DNA of 34,047 nt from a virus: positions 1 to 34,047 of the IMG/VR virus record IMGVR_UViG_3300042888_001239. One strand, given 5' to 3'. The translations under genes were made by a program, and so were the position numbers. The notes beneath the pieces are model-generated. The model made no database searches. It saw only the letters and a program-made list of their open reading frames with translations, and was not told the DNA's origin. How positions within the stretch are numbered: the first letter of the stretch is position 1; every line of letters begins with the position of its first letter. Below, piece by piece: positions 1 through 7,792 of this stretch.

Positions 1-2
1 GA

Positions 3-323
3 ACAAAAACAAGTATTCCTGGAACTTATCTATTTACTCTTGACTGGCATAACCCAGAAACAAATATCCTAGATGATGGATATTCTGAAAACCCAGGGCA
101 GCATAAATGTGGTCATGTAATTCAAAGGGATGATGGAAACTTCGCTATCCAGCCTAATAATCGGGTAAGACTAAAAGAGCCTTCATTTGTAACAAAGAAA
201 GATCTAGTAATACAAAGACTTATAAATACAAATAAGTGGGATGTTGAAAGTTACGATAAGTGGATTCTTGAGGACTCAAACGCTTACAATTATGATGTTT
301 TAGACTCTGAGGTTGACAAATAA
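3..323 (+). CDS. C-terminal part of a phage protein (5' end outside window)
   Basis: An open frame runs from the window edge to TAA at 321-323 (about 106 codons). The visible part contains GTYLFTLDWHNPE, then a stretch ending PGQHKCGHVIQ, then AIQPNNRVR and EPSFVTKKDL, and ends in an acidic tail. From memory, this pattern (TxDW, HKCGH, QPNNR) resembles an uncharacterised protein of T4-like cyanophages; I know no function for it. It lies upstream of the small-gene and terminase block in the same direction. It is incomplete, so length and start cannot be judged. Confidence 0.75.
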   Translation, partial: TKTSIPGTYLFTLDWHNPETNILDDGYSENPGQHKCGHVIQRDDGNFAIQPNNRVRLKEPSFVTKKDLVIQRLINTNKWDVESYDKWILEDSNAYNYDVLDSEVDK

Positions 324-327
324 TCTT

Positions 328-483
328 ATGGCTGCTAAACTATATACATCGGAAGTCTATATGCGTAAGAGGTACCTTATGGATAAAAAGACTCCAGAGG
401 AAATTGCAAAGGAGTGCGGAGCCAGTGTTGAGACTATCTACGTATACCTTGCTAAATTTGGATTAAGGAAATCAAAAAGATGA
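328..483 (+). CDS. 51-aa helix-turn-helix-like protein
   Basis: ATG at 328 lies four bases after the preceding stop. The 51-residue product is basic and has a short HTH-like core, TPEEIAKECGASVETIYVYL, followed by a Lys/Arg tail (LRKSKR). Core spacing fits a sigma-region-4 or resolvase-type HTH, so DNA binding is likely but the target is unknown. Its stop overlaps the next start as ATGA at 480, implying translational coupling. Confidence 0.7.
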   Translation: MAAKLYTSEVYMRKRYLMDKKTPEEIAKECGASVETIYVYLAKFGLRKSKR

Positions 484-617
484 AAAAGATTAAATATCTT
501 ATGTTTATATTATCGTTAGTAACTGCAGTAGGTTTTGTAACTGCAATATCTGCACTTAAAAATATTCCAGAATCCTTTGACTGGAACCTAGAGGAAGATG
601 AAGATGAGAATTATTAA
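480..617 (+). CDS. 45-aa single-span membrane protein
   Basis: It starts at the ATGA overlap with the HTH gene. Residues about 4-27 form one hydrophobic helix after a KKIK start, and the tail is strongly acidic (EEDEDENY). This fits a small inner-membrane protein with a short charged tail. No family is recognised. The next gene begins inside its 3' end at 604. Confidence 0.65.
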   Translation: MKKIKYLMFILSLVTAVGFVTAISALKNIPESFDWNLEEDEDENY

Positions 618-765
618 ACATTTTATGGATGTTGCAAAAGCCCTTACACAAAGACTATTCTGTAAACATACAGAGTCTTCAATATCATCTTGCCCATTTA
701 CTGGGAGAACATATACAACATGCTTAAATTGTTTTAAAAGATTAAACGAAGAAGTAACTAAATGA
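604..765 (+). CDS. 53-aa Cys-rich small protein
   Basis: ATG at 604 overlaps the previous gene by 14 nt. The product has a basic amphipathic N-terminus and a metal-site pattern: FCKHTE, then SSCPFTG, then TTCLNCFKR. The last CxxC with the earlier Cys/His could bind one zinc ion. The function is unknown. Its stop overlaps the DUF3310 start (ATGA at 762). Confidence 0.65.
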   Translation: MRIIKHFMDVAKALTQRLFCKHTESSISSCPFTGRTYTTCLNCFKRLNEEVTK

Positions 766-1004
766 GCGACAATCTTCACATTACTGTTGATCAGGTAAAC
801 CACCCTGTTCATTACACATCAGATCCTTCTGGGGTTGAATGTATTCAAATTACTAGACATAGAAACTTTAATATTGGTAATGCATTCAAGTATTTGTGGA
901 GAGCAGGACTTAAAGATGAAGCAAAAACTATTCAAGATTTAGAAAAAGCAATCTTCTATATTAAAGATGAAATAAATAGATTAGAGGGAAAGTATGTCAA
1001 GTGA
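762..1004 (+). CDS. DUF3310 family protein (T7 gp1.7-like)
   Basis: This 80-residue protein carries the DUF3310 signature in order: VNHPVHYTS, SGVECIQIT, FNIGNAFKYLWRAG, then DLEKAIFYIKDEI. DUF3310 is common in phages and includes T7 gp1.7, a thymidylate kinase-like enzyme; whether this shorter member is a kinase is not shown. The start is set by an ATGA overlap with the upstream stop, and the end overlaps terS by 11 nt. It probably belongs to the same transcript as the terminase genes. Confidence 0.88.
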   Translation: MSDNLHITVDQVNHPVHYTSDPSGVECIQITRHRNFNIGNAFKYLWRAGLKDEAKTIQDLEKAIFYIKDEINRLEGKYVK

Positions 1005-1530
1005 GGCAGAACTTATTCAGCATCTTGATGAAGTTAATCAAGTAGTTACTGAATACCTTAAGGGTAATGATCCAACAGTTATATCTAAAGAGTTAGATAT
1101 TCCAAGAACCCGTGTTGTATCTTTAATTAACGAGTGGAAGGTTATGGCATCTGCTAATGATGCAATCCGTGCTCGTGCTAAAGAGGCTTTGGTTGGAGCA
1201 GATACACACTATACAAAATTAATTACAAAGGCTTACGAAGTTATTGATGAGGCAAGCCTGTCAACAAACCTTACAGCAAAGACTGCTGGAATTAAATTAG
1301 TTTTAGATATTGAGTCAAGAAGAATTGACATGCTTCAAAAGGCTGGCCTTCTTGAAAATAAAGAACTTGCTGAAGAGATGATTGAAATTGAAAGGCGACA
1401 AGAAGTTCTTGTTGGAATATTAAGAGACATTGCTTCAGAGCATCCAGAGGTTCGTGACATTATCATGAAGAGGCTTTCTGCTATTGCAAAAGAAGGAGAA
1501 GTGATTACTGTTGTCCACGATGTTCAATGA
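994..1530 (+). CDS. terS: Terminase small subunit (probable)
   Basis: This is a 178-residue, mostly helical protein immediately upstream of the large terminase. An N-terminal HTH-like part (GNDPTVISKELDIPRTRVVSLINEW, residues about 25-50; only the key region is cited) is followed by helices and a charged C-terminal part with IERRQEVLVGILRDI. The gene position, length and HTH plus oligomerisation layout fit a TerS that recognises phage DNA for packaging. No single motif proves it. The start has a weak GGGA site and overlaps DUF3310; the 3' end overlaps terL. Confidence 0.8.
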   Translation: MSSEAELIQHLDEVNQVVTEYLKGNDPTVISKELDIPRTRVVSLINEWKVMASANDAIRARAKEALVGADTHYTKLITKAYEVIDEASLSTNLTAKTAGIKLVLDIESRRIDMLQKAGLLENKELAEEMIEIERRQEVLVGILRDIASEHPEVRDIIMKRLSAIAKEGEVITVVHDVQ

Positions 1531-3295
1531 TTTTCTTGAGGTATTAAAAGAGAATCATTTTGTTGAAACCCCAGTTGATGTAAAGACATTTGTCCAGTCA
1601 CCTGACTATCTTGGTCAACCACTTTTATCTGATATCCAGTACGAAATTGTTGAGGCAATGAGCCAAATCTATCGTAAAGAAGATTTGATAGAGATTATGG
1701 GAGATGTTGAAGGCACCAAGCACTTTAATAAGTATACAAAGAATGAACTAATTCTTCAACTTGGCAAGGGTAGTGGTAAAGATTTTATTTCAACAGTAGC
1801 CTGTGCATATGTAGTATATAAACTATTATGTCTTAAAGACCCAGCAATCTATTTTGGTAAGCCTGCAGGAGATGCAATTGATATTATTAACGTTGCCGTT
1901 AACGCACAACAGGCAAAGAACGTTTTCTTTAAAGGTTTTAAAACAAAGATTGAGAAGTCACCTTGGTTTGCTGGAAAGTATAATGCAAAGGCTGATTCAA
2001 TTGAGTTTGATAAGGCAATCACAGTTTACTCTGGACACTCAGAAAGAGAATCTCATGAGGGTTTGAACTTGTTGATGGCTGTTCTTGATGAGATTTCTGG
2101 TTTTGCAAGTGAGGTTGTATCTGGAAATGAACAAGGAAAGACTGCTGATAATATCTATAAAGCATTTCGTGGAACAGTAGACTCTCGTTTTCCAGATCTT
2201 GGAAAGGTTGTTTTGCTTTCTTTCCCACGATATCAAGGTGACTTTATTTCACAAAGATATGAGTCTGTTATTGCTGACAAAGAAACTGTTGAGCGCAGAC
2301 ATACATTTATTATGAATGAAGATTTGCCACACGATGATCCTGGAAATCAGTTTGAAATTTCGTGGGACGAAGATAACATACTTCAATACAAAATTCCAAG
2401 GGTATATGCATTTAAAAGACCTACATGGGAAGTAAATCCAACCCGTAAGATAGAAGACTTTAAACTAGCATTCTATACTGACCTTGGTGATGCCATGATG
2501 CGTTTTGCATGTATGCCAACATACTCATCTGATGCTTTCTTTAAACAGATTGACAAGGTTGAGAAGTGTATGAACACTAGAAACCCACTAGATTCATTTA
2601 GAAGGTTTGATGAAACTTTTGTACCAGATCCAGAAAAAACATATTATATTCATGCTGACCTTGCACAAAAGCACGATAAGTGTGCGGTAGCAATTGCTCA
2701 CGTAGATAAGTGGGTAAATATTCAGGTAATTAAAGATTACGAACAAGTAGCCCCAATTGTAGTAGTGGATGCAGTTGCCTGGTGGGAGCCAAGAGCAGAA
2801 GGCCCTGTTAATCTATCTGAAGTTAAGCAGTGGATCATGAACCTACGCAGACAAGGTTTTAATATTGGCATGGTTTCATTTGACCGTTGGCAATCATTTG
2901 ATATTCAGAATGAATTGCAGGCCGTTGGAATTAGGACAGAGACAGTATCTGTTGCTAAGAAGCACTACGAAGATCTTGCTATGATGATTTATGAAGAGCG
3001 TGTTTCTATTCCAAGAATCCCTATCCTATTAGAAGAAATGTCAGAACTTAAGATTATGAAGGGCAATCGTGTTGATCACCCCCGCAAGAAATCTAAAGAC
3101 TTAGCAGATGCCGTTACTGGAGCGGTATTTGGAGCAATATCACACACACCAAAGAATAATAATACTGAGATAGATGTCCATACTTGGTCTTCTTCTGCAC
3201 GACTTGCAGAGAAAGACAATGGTATGGTAGAATTAGATAATCGGAAAATGCCTGACGATGTTAGGGATTTTTTAGATGGTTTTAATTTAATTTAA
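1511..3295 (+). CDS. terL: Terminase large subunit (packaging ATPase/nuclease)
   Basis: This 594-residue packaging motor has an ATPase domain with Walker A GKGSGKD (residues 85-91) and Walker B VLDE (191-194). An RNase H-like nuclease domain follows, with candidate metal Asp residues at D383 (IHADLAQ), D458 (VSFDRW) and D530/D533 (KDLADAV). It translocates DNA into the prohead and cuts it. The length fits T4 gp17-like proteins. TTG at 1511 sits 12 nt after AAGGAG (1493-1498); ATG at 1520 is an alternative 21 nt away, so TTG is preferred. It overlaps terS by 20 nt. Confidence 0.93.
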   Translation: MSTMFNDFLEVLKENHFVETPVDVKTFVQSPDYLGQPLLSDIQYEIVEAMSQIYRKEDLIEIMGDVEGTKHFNKYTKNELILQLGKGSGKDFISTVACAYVVYKLLCLKDPAIYFGKPAGDAIDIINVAVNAQQAKNVFFKGFKTKIEKSPWFAGKYNAKADSIEFDKAITVYSGHSERESHEGLNLLMAVLDEISGFASEVVSGNEQGKTADNIYKAFRGTVDSRFPDLGKVVLLSFPRYQGDFISQRYESVIADKETVERRHTFIMNEDLPHDDPGNQFEISWDEDNILQYKIPRVYAFKRPTWEVNPTRKIEDFKLAFYTDLGDAMMRFACMPTYSSDAFFKQIDKVEKCMNTRNPLDSFRRFDETFVPDPEKTYYIHADLAQKHDKCAVAIAHVDKWVNIQVIKDYEQVAPIVVVDAVAWWEPRAEGPVNLSEVKQWIMNLRRQGFNIGMVSFDRWQSFDIQNELQAVGIRTETVSVAKKHYEDLAMMIYEERVSIPRIPILLEEMSELKIMKGNRVDHPRKKSKDLADAVTGAVFGAISHTPKNNNTEIDVHTWSSSARLAEKDNGMVELDNRKMPDDVRDFLDGFNLI

Positions 3296-3337
3296 CTTTC
3301 TGGTCATAGGATCAGATAAAACTAACAAGGAGAAGGA

Positions 3338-4498
3338 ATGAATTCATTTAAGAAGATTGCCCTTGCCGTGGCTGCAGCCATGACTTTGGGAACAGTCGTA
3401 GCAGCGCCTGCTAATGCTAACACTATGTCAGTTGTAGCAACAACATGGAAAGCATCGCTATCGCCTGCAGATTATGATGCTCCAGCAACTGTTGGCACAT
3501 CACTAACAACTGCAATCGTACGTCCAGTACCTGCAGACAATACAATTGACAACACAGATGTTGTTCGATTGGTAGCAACAGTTACTGCTGGAACAAGCGT
3601 AACTGCAACTGCTACAAACGCAACAATCGTTTCAGCATTGCACTCAACTGCTGCACCAGTAGGAGCATCGTCAGGATCATCATCTTTGACAGTTGCAACT
3701 GGCACAGGAACAACTGCAACATTTTTTGTTTACACAAAGACAACAGCAATTGGAACAGTTGTAATTACAAATGGTCCAGTTACAGTTACATACTACGTAC
3801 AAGGTACTGCTGGTCTAATCAATAACCTATCAGTTTCTGCACCTGCTTCAGGTGCTGCTGGTACAAAGCAAGACATCCTAGTTACAGCAACAGACGTATT
3901 TGGAAACAAGATTTCTGGTGCCTCAATTGCTGCAACTGTATTTGCTGCTACAGCAACAGTTGACACAGCAACAGTAACAACTGGTGCTACACTAACAGAC
4001 TTTGGAGTTGCAAAGTTTACTGCAACACTTCCAACTACTGGTACACGCTCACTAATTATGTTTGCGCCAACAGTAACAAGTCCAGTGTCAACAACTGCTG
4101 CAGATGTAGTTGGTCTAACTGCTCGTACACTTGCACCATTTGCAGAGATTGCAGTTCGTGATCTAGTATCAGAACTTGCTGCTGAAAAGGCTGCAAAGGA
4201 TGCAGCACTTGCTGCTAAGGCTGTTTCAGATGCTGCAGTTCTAAAGGCTGCTGCAGATGCAGTTGCTGCTAAGGCTGCTGCTGATGCTGCACTCGCAGCA
4301 GAGAAGGCTGCTTCAGCAAAGGCACTAGCAGATGCTAAGGTAGCATCAGATGCTGCTCTTCTTGCTAAGGATGCACAGATTGCTAAATTGACTGCAGATA
4401 ATGCAGCAGCAATTAAGTCACTTAAGGATGCTTTCAATAAGTTGGCTCGCCAATGGAATGCAAAGAATCCGAAGGCACGAGTTACTCTAGTTAAGTAA
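3338..4498 (+). CDS. Secreted Ala/Thr-rich protein with Ig-like part and coiled coil
   Basis: This 386-residue protein has a Sec signal peptide (KK, hydrophobic core, then an A-N-A site at residues 25-27). A Thr/Val/Ala-rich beta region follows, with an Ig-like segment beginning about residue 165 (TATDVFGNKISGAS). A long Ala-Lys coiled coil occupies about 270-360, and the basic tail ends PKARVTLVK. It has a good ribosome site (AAGGAGAAGGA). Base composition is visibly less AT-rich than the neighbours and resembles host surface proteins, suggesting transfer from an actinobacterium. It probably coats or crosses the host envelope; no enzyme motif was seen. A terminator follows directly. Confidence 0.85.
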   Translation: MNSFKKIALAVAAAMTLGTVVAAPANANTMSVVATTWKASLSPADYDAPATVGTSLTTAIVRPVPADNTIDNTDVVRLVATVTAGTSVTATATNATIVSALHSTAAPVGASSGSSSLTVATGTGTTATFFVYTKTTAIGTVVITNGPVTVTYYVQGTAGLINNLSVSAPASGAAGTKQDILVTATDVFGNKISGASIAATVFAATATVDTATVTTGATLTDFGVAKFTATLPTTGTRSLIMFAPTVTSPVSTTAADVVGLTARTLAPFAEIAVRDLVSELAAEKAAKDAALAAKAVSDAAVLKAAADAVAAKAAADAALAAEKAASAKALADAKVASDAALLAKDAQIAKLTADNAAAIKSLKDAFNKLARQWNAKNPKARVTLVK

Positions 4499-4514
4499 CC
4501 AAAACTTAAAGTTT

Positions 4515-4545
4515 GGGAGTCAGGAAACTGGCTCCCTTTCTTTTT
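4515..4545 (+). terminator. Rho-independent terminator with GAAA loop
   Basis: GGGAGTCAG pairs with CTGGCTCCC around a GAAA tetraloop (9 bp, one G-T pair), followed by TTTCTTTTT. It lies 16 nt after the stop of the secreted Ala-rich protein and separates it from the PA14 gene. Confidence 0.9.
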
Positions 4546-4569
4546 GTCTGCATGTCTAATTGAATAATT

Positions 4570-4578
4570 TGATATAAT
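4570..4578 (+). promoter_or_regulatory. Extended -10 promoter for the PA14 protein gene
   Basis: TGATATAAT is an extended -10 box (TG at 4570-4571, TATAAT at 4573-4578). It lies just after a terminator and gives a leader of about 17 nt with AGAGGAGAG (4584-4592) before the TTG start at 4602. No convincing -35 was found at 17 nt. Confidence 0.65.
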
Positions 4579-4601
4579 AGGCAAGAGGAGAGTCCACCAT
4601 T

Positions 4602-6713
4602 TTGAAAAAACTCTTGCGTATATTTACAGTTTCTACCCTTGCCTTTGCTTGGCTTTTGATAGCCCCTACAGAGGCTAATTCTGACGACCCTATAACAGTA
4701 GGTGCACAGAGGATAGAAGCCCTTAATGAGAAGGTCTCAGACCTTAATGATAGTGCTGAATTAGTCTCACTTATTGGCGTGGCACAAGATAAGTATGACG
4801 CTGCCGTAATTTCCAGGGACAACAAAATTTCAGCAGAAGAAACATATGTCCAAGCGGTAGATACAGAAGCAGAATCCCTATCAACCCTCAATACAAAAAT
4901 ATCAAACCTTTCTTCAGCCCAGTCCTCAGTAGATGGACAAACAGCCACAGTTGCTTTAGCCTTAACACACAAAGATGATGCTCAGGAAGCATTGGCAATA
5001 GCCAACCTTAATCTTCAAACCACACAATCTAATATGCAGGCTGCTGGAGAAACAGGTTTGGCATACACTGTTTATACTCTTGTTAGACAGGGTAATGTTG
5101 CTACCCCAGGATCTGTTCTTTGTTCTGGTACTTGGAACTCAAGCCACATGCAACTACCAGTTTGTGGTAACAGATACGAAAACTTTATAGTTAAGTTCAC
5201 TGGTCAAATAACAGTACCGTCTTGGTTCACATCAACCTACTTTGCAGGATATACAGATGATGGGTTTAGAATGTATGTTGATGGGCAACTTGCCGTTGAT
5301 AACTGGGTAGAGCAAGGGGCAAGATGGAGTAATTATTCTCCAGTATATGATGTTAGTGAAGACAAGACTTTAGATGTAGAAATATGGTGGTATAACGGCG
5401 GAGGCCCAGGTTCATATCACCTTGGATGGGCAATTCCTGGAGGATGGACTGGAGCAGGATGCGACTATGCTGGAAATCCAAGAGTATGGGGACAAAACTT
5501 TAGTTGTAATCTTGGAACATTTTCTTCTGGCCCAGGTGCAACACAGGAACAGATAGATGACTACAACGAAGCACTTGCAGCAAGAACATCTGCTTTGGCA
5601 GTATATAGCGATAAGTTATCTGTTTACAATCAGGAGGTTGCAACACTAAATGAATTACAAGATGACTTAGAATTAGCGCAGGAAGAAAAAGATGCTGCAG
5701 AAAGCACATATGAAATTGCAGAACTAAACACTGCTTTGACATTAGCAGCAAAAGATTTATCAATTGAAAACTACAATAATGCAATTGAAGATATGAATGA
5801 TGCTATTACTGCTGCTGAAGAAGAGTACGAGGCTCAATGGGATTTTGAAGAAAAGCAGAGAATTAATGCTGCTATTGCTACTGCTCTTGCAAACCAACCA
5901 CAGCCAACACCTACACCAGAGGTTACAGTAGAGCCTACACCAGAACCAACTCCAGAACCATCAACTGAGCCAACAGAGGAACCTACTGATGAACCTACCC
6001 CAGAGCCTTCTCCAGAGCCTACCAATGAGCCTACAGAAGACCCTAAGCCAGAGCCAACTGAAGAAACAACTCCAGAACCAGAACCAACAGATGAGCCAGT
6101 TGTAGACCCAACAGAAGAGCCAACTCCTGAACCACAACCAGAACCAACTCCAGAACCAGAACCAACAACTAATCCTGAAATAGAAGATGAAGAGTTGGCT
6201 GAACTTATTCCTGAAAAAGGTACAGGAACAGCAGAAGATTTATCTGGAGTTATTGCTAACCTTACAAGCAAGGATAATAAGTTAGTTACACTTTCACCTG
6301 AGCAAGTAGCAGCAGTTAGCCAAACCCTAAAGTCTTTGACACAAGAAGCAAAGGCAGAGATTGCTGGAGACCTTGGTATCAAGGCATCAGAAGTTGCACA
6401 GATTGCTGAGCAGATGAAAGATAACCCAGCACTTGCCTCAGCATTTGTTGAGTTCGCAGAAAGAGCGGGGGATGCAGGAGAAACCCCAATGCCATTTACA
6501 TTAGCAGATGCAGTAACAGAAGTACAAACAGAAGCATTCTTGGCAGATCCATTGGGAGCAATTACAAACATAGATTTTGAAAAAATTCTAAACCCAGCGG
6601 AATGGGGAAAGGATATGACTGACGACCAAAGAGAAAAGGTTCAGGAAGTCATAATTCCAGTAATTATAGTATCAAACATTGTTAGTTCTGTTATGTCAAT
6701 AAGGAGGTTATAA
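4602..6713 (+). CDS. Exported PA14-domain protein with Pro-Thr-Glu repeats and C-terminal membrane segment
   Basis: This 703-residue protein starts at TTG with a strong upstream AGAGGAGAG. In order it has a signal peptide (1-25), a coiled coil (about 35-145) and a PA14-like beta domain (about 150-310, with YFAGYTDDGFRMYVDGQ). A second coiled coil spans about 312-430, a (T/E)PxPEP repeat spans about 432-525, a helical region follows, and the end is hydrophobic (VIIPVIIVSNIVSSV near 683-700). PA14 domains often bind carbohydrates, and the repeat resembles a wall-spanning linker. The most likely role is a phage-encoded adhesin or surface shield held in the host membrane. A virion role is less likely given the signal peptide. 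Confidence 0.85.
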   Translation: MKKLLRIFTVSTLAFAWLLIAPTEANSDDPITVGAQRIEALNEKVSDLNDSAELVSLIGVAQDKYDAAVISRDNKISAEETYVQAVDTEAESLSTLNTKISNLSSAQSSVDGQTATVALALTHKDDAQEALAIANLNLQTTQSNMQAAGETGLAYTVYTLVRQGNVATPGSVLCSGTWNSSHMQLPVCGNRYENFIVKFTGQITVPSWFTSTYFAGYTDDGFRMYVDGQLAVDNWVEQGARWSNYSPVYDVSEDKTLDVEIWWYNGGGPGSYHLGWAIPGGWTGAGCDYAGNPRVWGQNFSCNLGTFSSGPGATQEQIDDYNEALAARTSALAVYSDKLSVYNQEVATLNELQDDLELAQEEKDAAESTYEIAELNTALTLAAKDLSIENYNNAIEDMNDAITAAEEEYEAQWDFEEKQRINAAIATALANQPQPTPTPEVTVEPTPEPTPEPSTEPTEEPTDEPTPEPSPEPTNEPTEDPKPEPTEETTPEPEPTDEPVVDPTEEPTPEPQPEPTPEPEPTTNPEIEDEELAELIPEKGTGTAEDLSGVIANLTSKDNKLVTLSPEQVAAVSQTLKSLTQEAKAEIAGDLGIKASEVAQIAEQMKDNPALASAFVEFAERAGDAGETPMPFTLADAVTEVQTEAFLADPLGAITNIDFEKILNPAEWGKDMTDDQREKVQEVIIPVIIVSNIVSSVMSIRRL

Positions 6714-6717
6714 TAGG

Positions 6718-7173
6718 ATGGTTATGAATAAAGTTAAAGAAAGTATAAAGGTGATTTTAGGCAAAATAAAGATGCCTAAAATTACAATGCCTAAAATAAA
6801 AATACCAAGCATTAAAATCCCAAGCATCAAAATGCCAAAGTTTAAGATGCCAAAGGTAAATATTCCAAAAATATCTATTCCAAAGATTAAAATACCAACA
6901 ATAGATATGGAAAAACTAAAAGCATATGGTGCAAAGTATTTTCCTATTATTAAAAAAGTATTTGAAATTTTGGTAAAGATTGTCAAAGGATTTATTTCAT
7001 GGCTTTGGAAAGCAGTTAAAGAAAGTATTGCTCAGGTTTGGACACTACTTGGATTCTTTATTGCATGGCTTACCCTTACAGGGACAGCACAGCAGGTAGT
7101 TGGAATGGCAACATTAATTGCTACTGCTATCTGGCTTGTAACAATTCCATTGCGTGAAGAAAAAGAAGATTAG
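6718..7173 (+). CDS. Membrane protein with nine KIxxP pentad repeats
   Basis: This 151-residue protein has nine consecutive five-residue units at residues 16-60 (KIKMP, KITMP, KIKIP, SIKIP, SIKMP, KFKMP, KVNIP, KISIP, KIKIP), each ending in Pro. An amphipathic Lys-rich helix and two hydrophobic helices follow (about 84-115 and 120-145), with an EEKED tail. AAGGAGG (6701-6707) lies 10 nt before ATG 6718, and the start is 4 nt after the PA14 stop. The repeat is extended, basic and hydrophobic, loosely like AHNAK/periaxin repeats. The function is unknown; binding to membrane or acidic cell-wall polymer is a guess. Confidence 0.82.
   Translation: MVMNKVKESIKVILGKIKMPKITMPKIKIPSIKIPSIKMPKFKMPKVNIPKISIPKIKIPTIDMEKLKAYGAKYFPIIKKVFEILVKIVKGFISWLWKAVKESIAQVWTLLGFFIAWLTLTGTAQQVVGMATLIATAIWLVTIPLREEKED
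6763..6897 (+). repeat. 15-bp tandem coding repeat (KIxxP units)
   Basis: Nine degenerate 15-bp units encode the pentads of the membrane protein. Codons differ between units (ATT/ATA/ATC for Ile, CCT/CCA for Pro), so selection acts on the protein pattern rather than on recent DNA duplication. Confidence 0.8.
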
Positions 7174-7186
7174 GATAGTTATTGAT

Positions 7187-7396
7187 ATGAAAAAAGTAGC
7201 AGCCCTTTTATCAGCAACAGTATTATCATTAATGTTAACATCTTGCGGAGTGCTAGAAAATAGATATCGTTATGATTGCCATGACCCTGAAAACTGGTAT
7301 AATAAAGAGTGTAATCCACCAATCTGCCAAGCAGATGGATTATGCACTAAAGACATACTTGGTTTTGATCCTACGGAGGGTAGCGTAAATGAGTAA
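7187..7396 (+). CDS. Small lipoprotein
   Basis: This is a 69-residue product from ATG 7187. An in-frame GTG at 7154 would put a charged extension before the signal, so the ATG is preferred. The signal peptide has a lipobox LTSC (Cys at residue 20). The mature part has four more Cys: YDCHDPENW, KECNPPICQ and GLCTKD. From memory it resembles short lipoproteins of T4-like cyanophages; I know no function. It may be lipid-anchored at the outer face of the membrane and disulfide-bonded. It overlaps the next gene by 8 nt. Confidence 0.8.
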   Translation: MKKVAALLSATVLSLMLTSCGVLENRYRYDCHDPENWYNKECNPPICQADGLCTKDILGFDPTEGSVNE

Positions 7397-7721
7397 AAAA
7401 AGATATACATCAGATGAACTAGACGCACGACTAAAGTTTTTTCTTGGTATGACACTAGGAACAATCTTGTTGTTTACAACAATGGGAATTTTGTATGCCC
7501 TTGTTTTTGTAACACAACCAATTGGAGAGCAATCAGAAAATGACAAGATGTTCTTTAATGTGTTGTCATCTGTTGCAACATTTATTACTGGCACACTTGC
7601 TGGTATTTTGATTGGAAAAAATGGCGGGGGTTCAGATAACTCACAGCCTAATCAAGTATCTGAGCCTATGACTAATAGCGTTGTAGATGATCTTGATGAA
7701 ATTGATGATTTTATTGAATAA
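7389..7721 (+). CDS. Two-helix membrane protein
   Basis: This 110-residue protein has a charged N-terminus (SKKRYTSDELDAR), two hydrophobic helices (about 17-42 and 57-77), a GGG linker and an acidic tail (DDLDEIDDF). It starts inside the 3' end of the lipoprotein gene at GAGGGTAGCGTAA-ATG, so the two are probably made together. A structural or holin-like role is possible but unproven. Confidence 0.75.
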   Translation: MSKKRYTSDELDARLKFFLGMTLGTILLFTTMGILYALVFVTQPIGEQSENDKMFFNVLSSVATFITGTLAGILIGKNGGGSDNSQPNQVSEPMTNSVVDDLDEIDDFIE

Positions 7722-7733
7722 ATAATACATTAC

Positions 7734-7762
7734 TTGACACCCCTTCTGGGAACTGGTATACT
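7734..7762 (+). promoter_or_regulatory. Strong sigma70-type promoter for the proteasome-like gene
   Basis: TTGACA (7734-7739), a 17-nt spacer, then TATACT (7757-7762). The predicted leader of about 24 nt contains GGGAGGGG before ATG 7793, so this message has a classical ribosome site, unlike many others here. Confidence 0.85.
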
Positions 7763-7772
7763 TAAATATACC
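7755..7772. promoter_or_regulatory. Palindrome over the -10 box (possible operator)
   Basis: GGTATA, then CTTAAA, then TATACC: perfect 6-bp arms around a 6-bp centre that is itself nearly symmetric. It covers the -10 box and the start site, where a dimeric repressor would block transcription. No cognate repressor is identified. Confidence 0.4.
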
Positions 7773-7792
7773 TAATCTGGGAGGGGTTTGTA

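Noticed and set aside
3793-4584. 263-codon open frame on the minus strand, opposite the Ala-rich secreted protein
   Set aside because: It mirrors the Ala/Lys-rich coding repeats of the plus-strand gene, has no ribosome site, and crosses the terminator.
5834-6571. 245-codon minus-strand frame rich in Gly/Ser/Val
   Set aside because: It is the antisense image of the Pro-Thr-Glu repeats; the plus-strand gene has signal peptide, domains and a good ribosome site.
6763-6897. Short tandem repeat that might be read as a CRISPR-like array
   Set aside because: Units are 15 bp, without spacers, and encode a regular pentad peptide.
7154-7396. GTG start for the lipoprotein
   Set aside because: It would place KKKKIRIVID before the signal sequence; ATG 7187 gives a normal lipoprotein signal.
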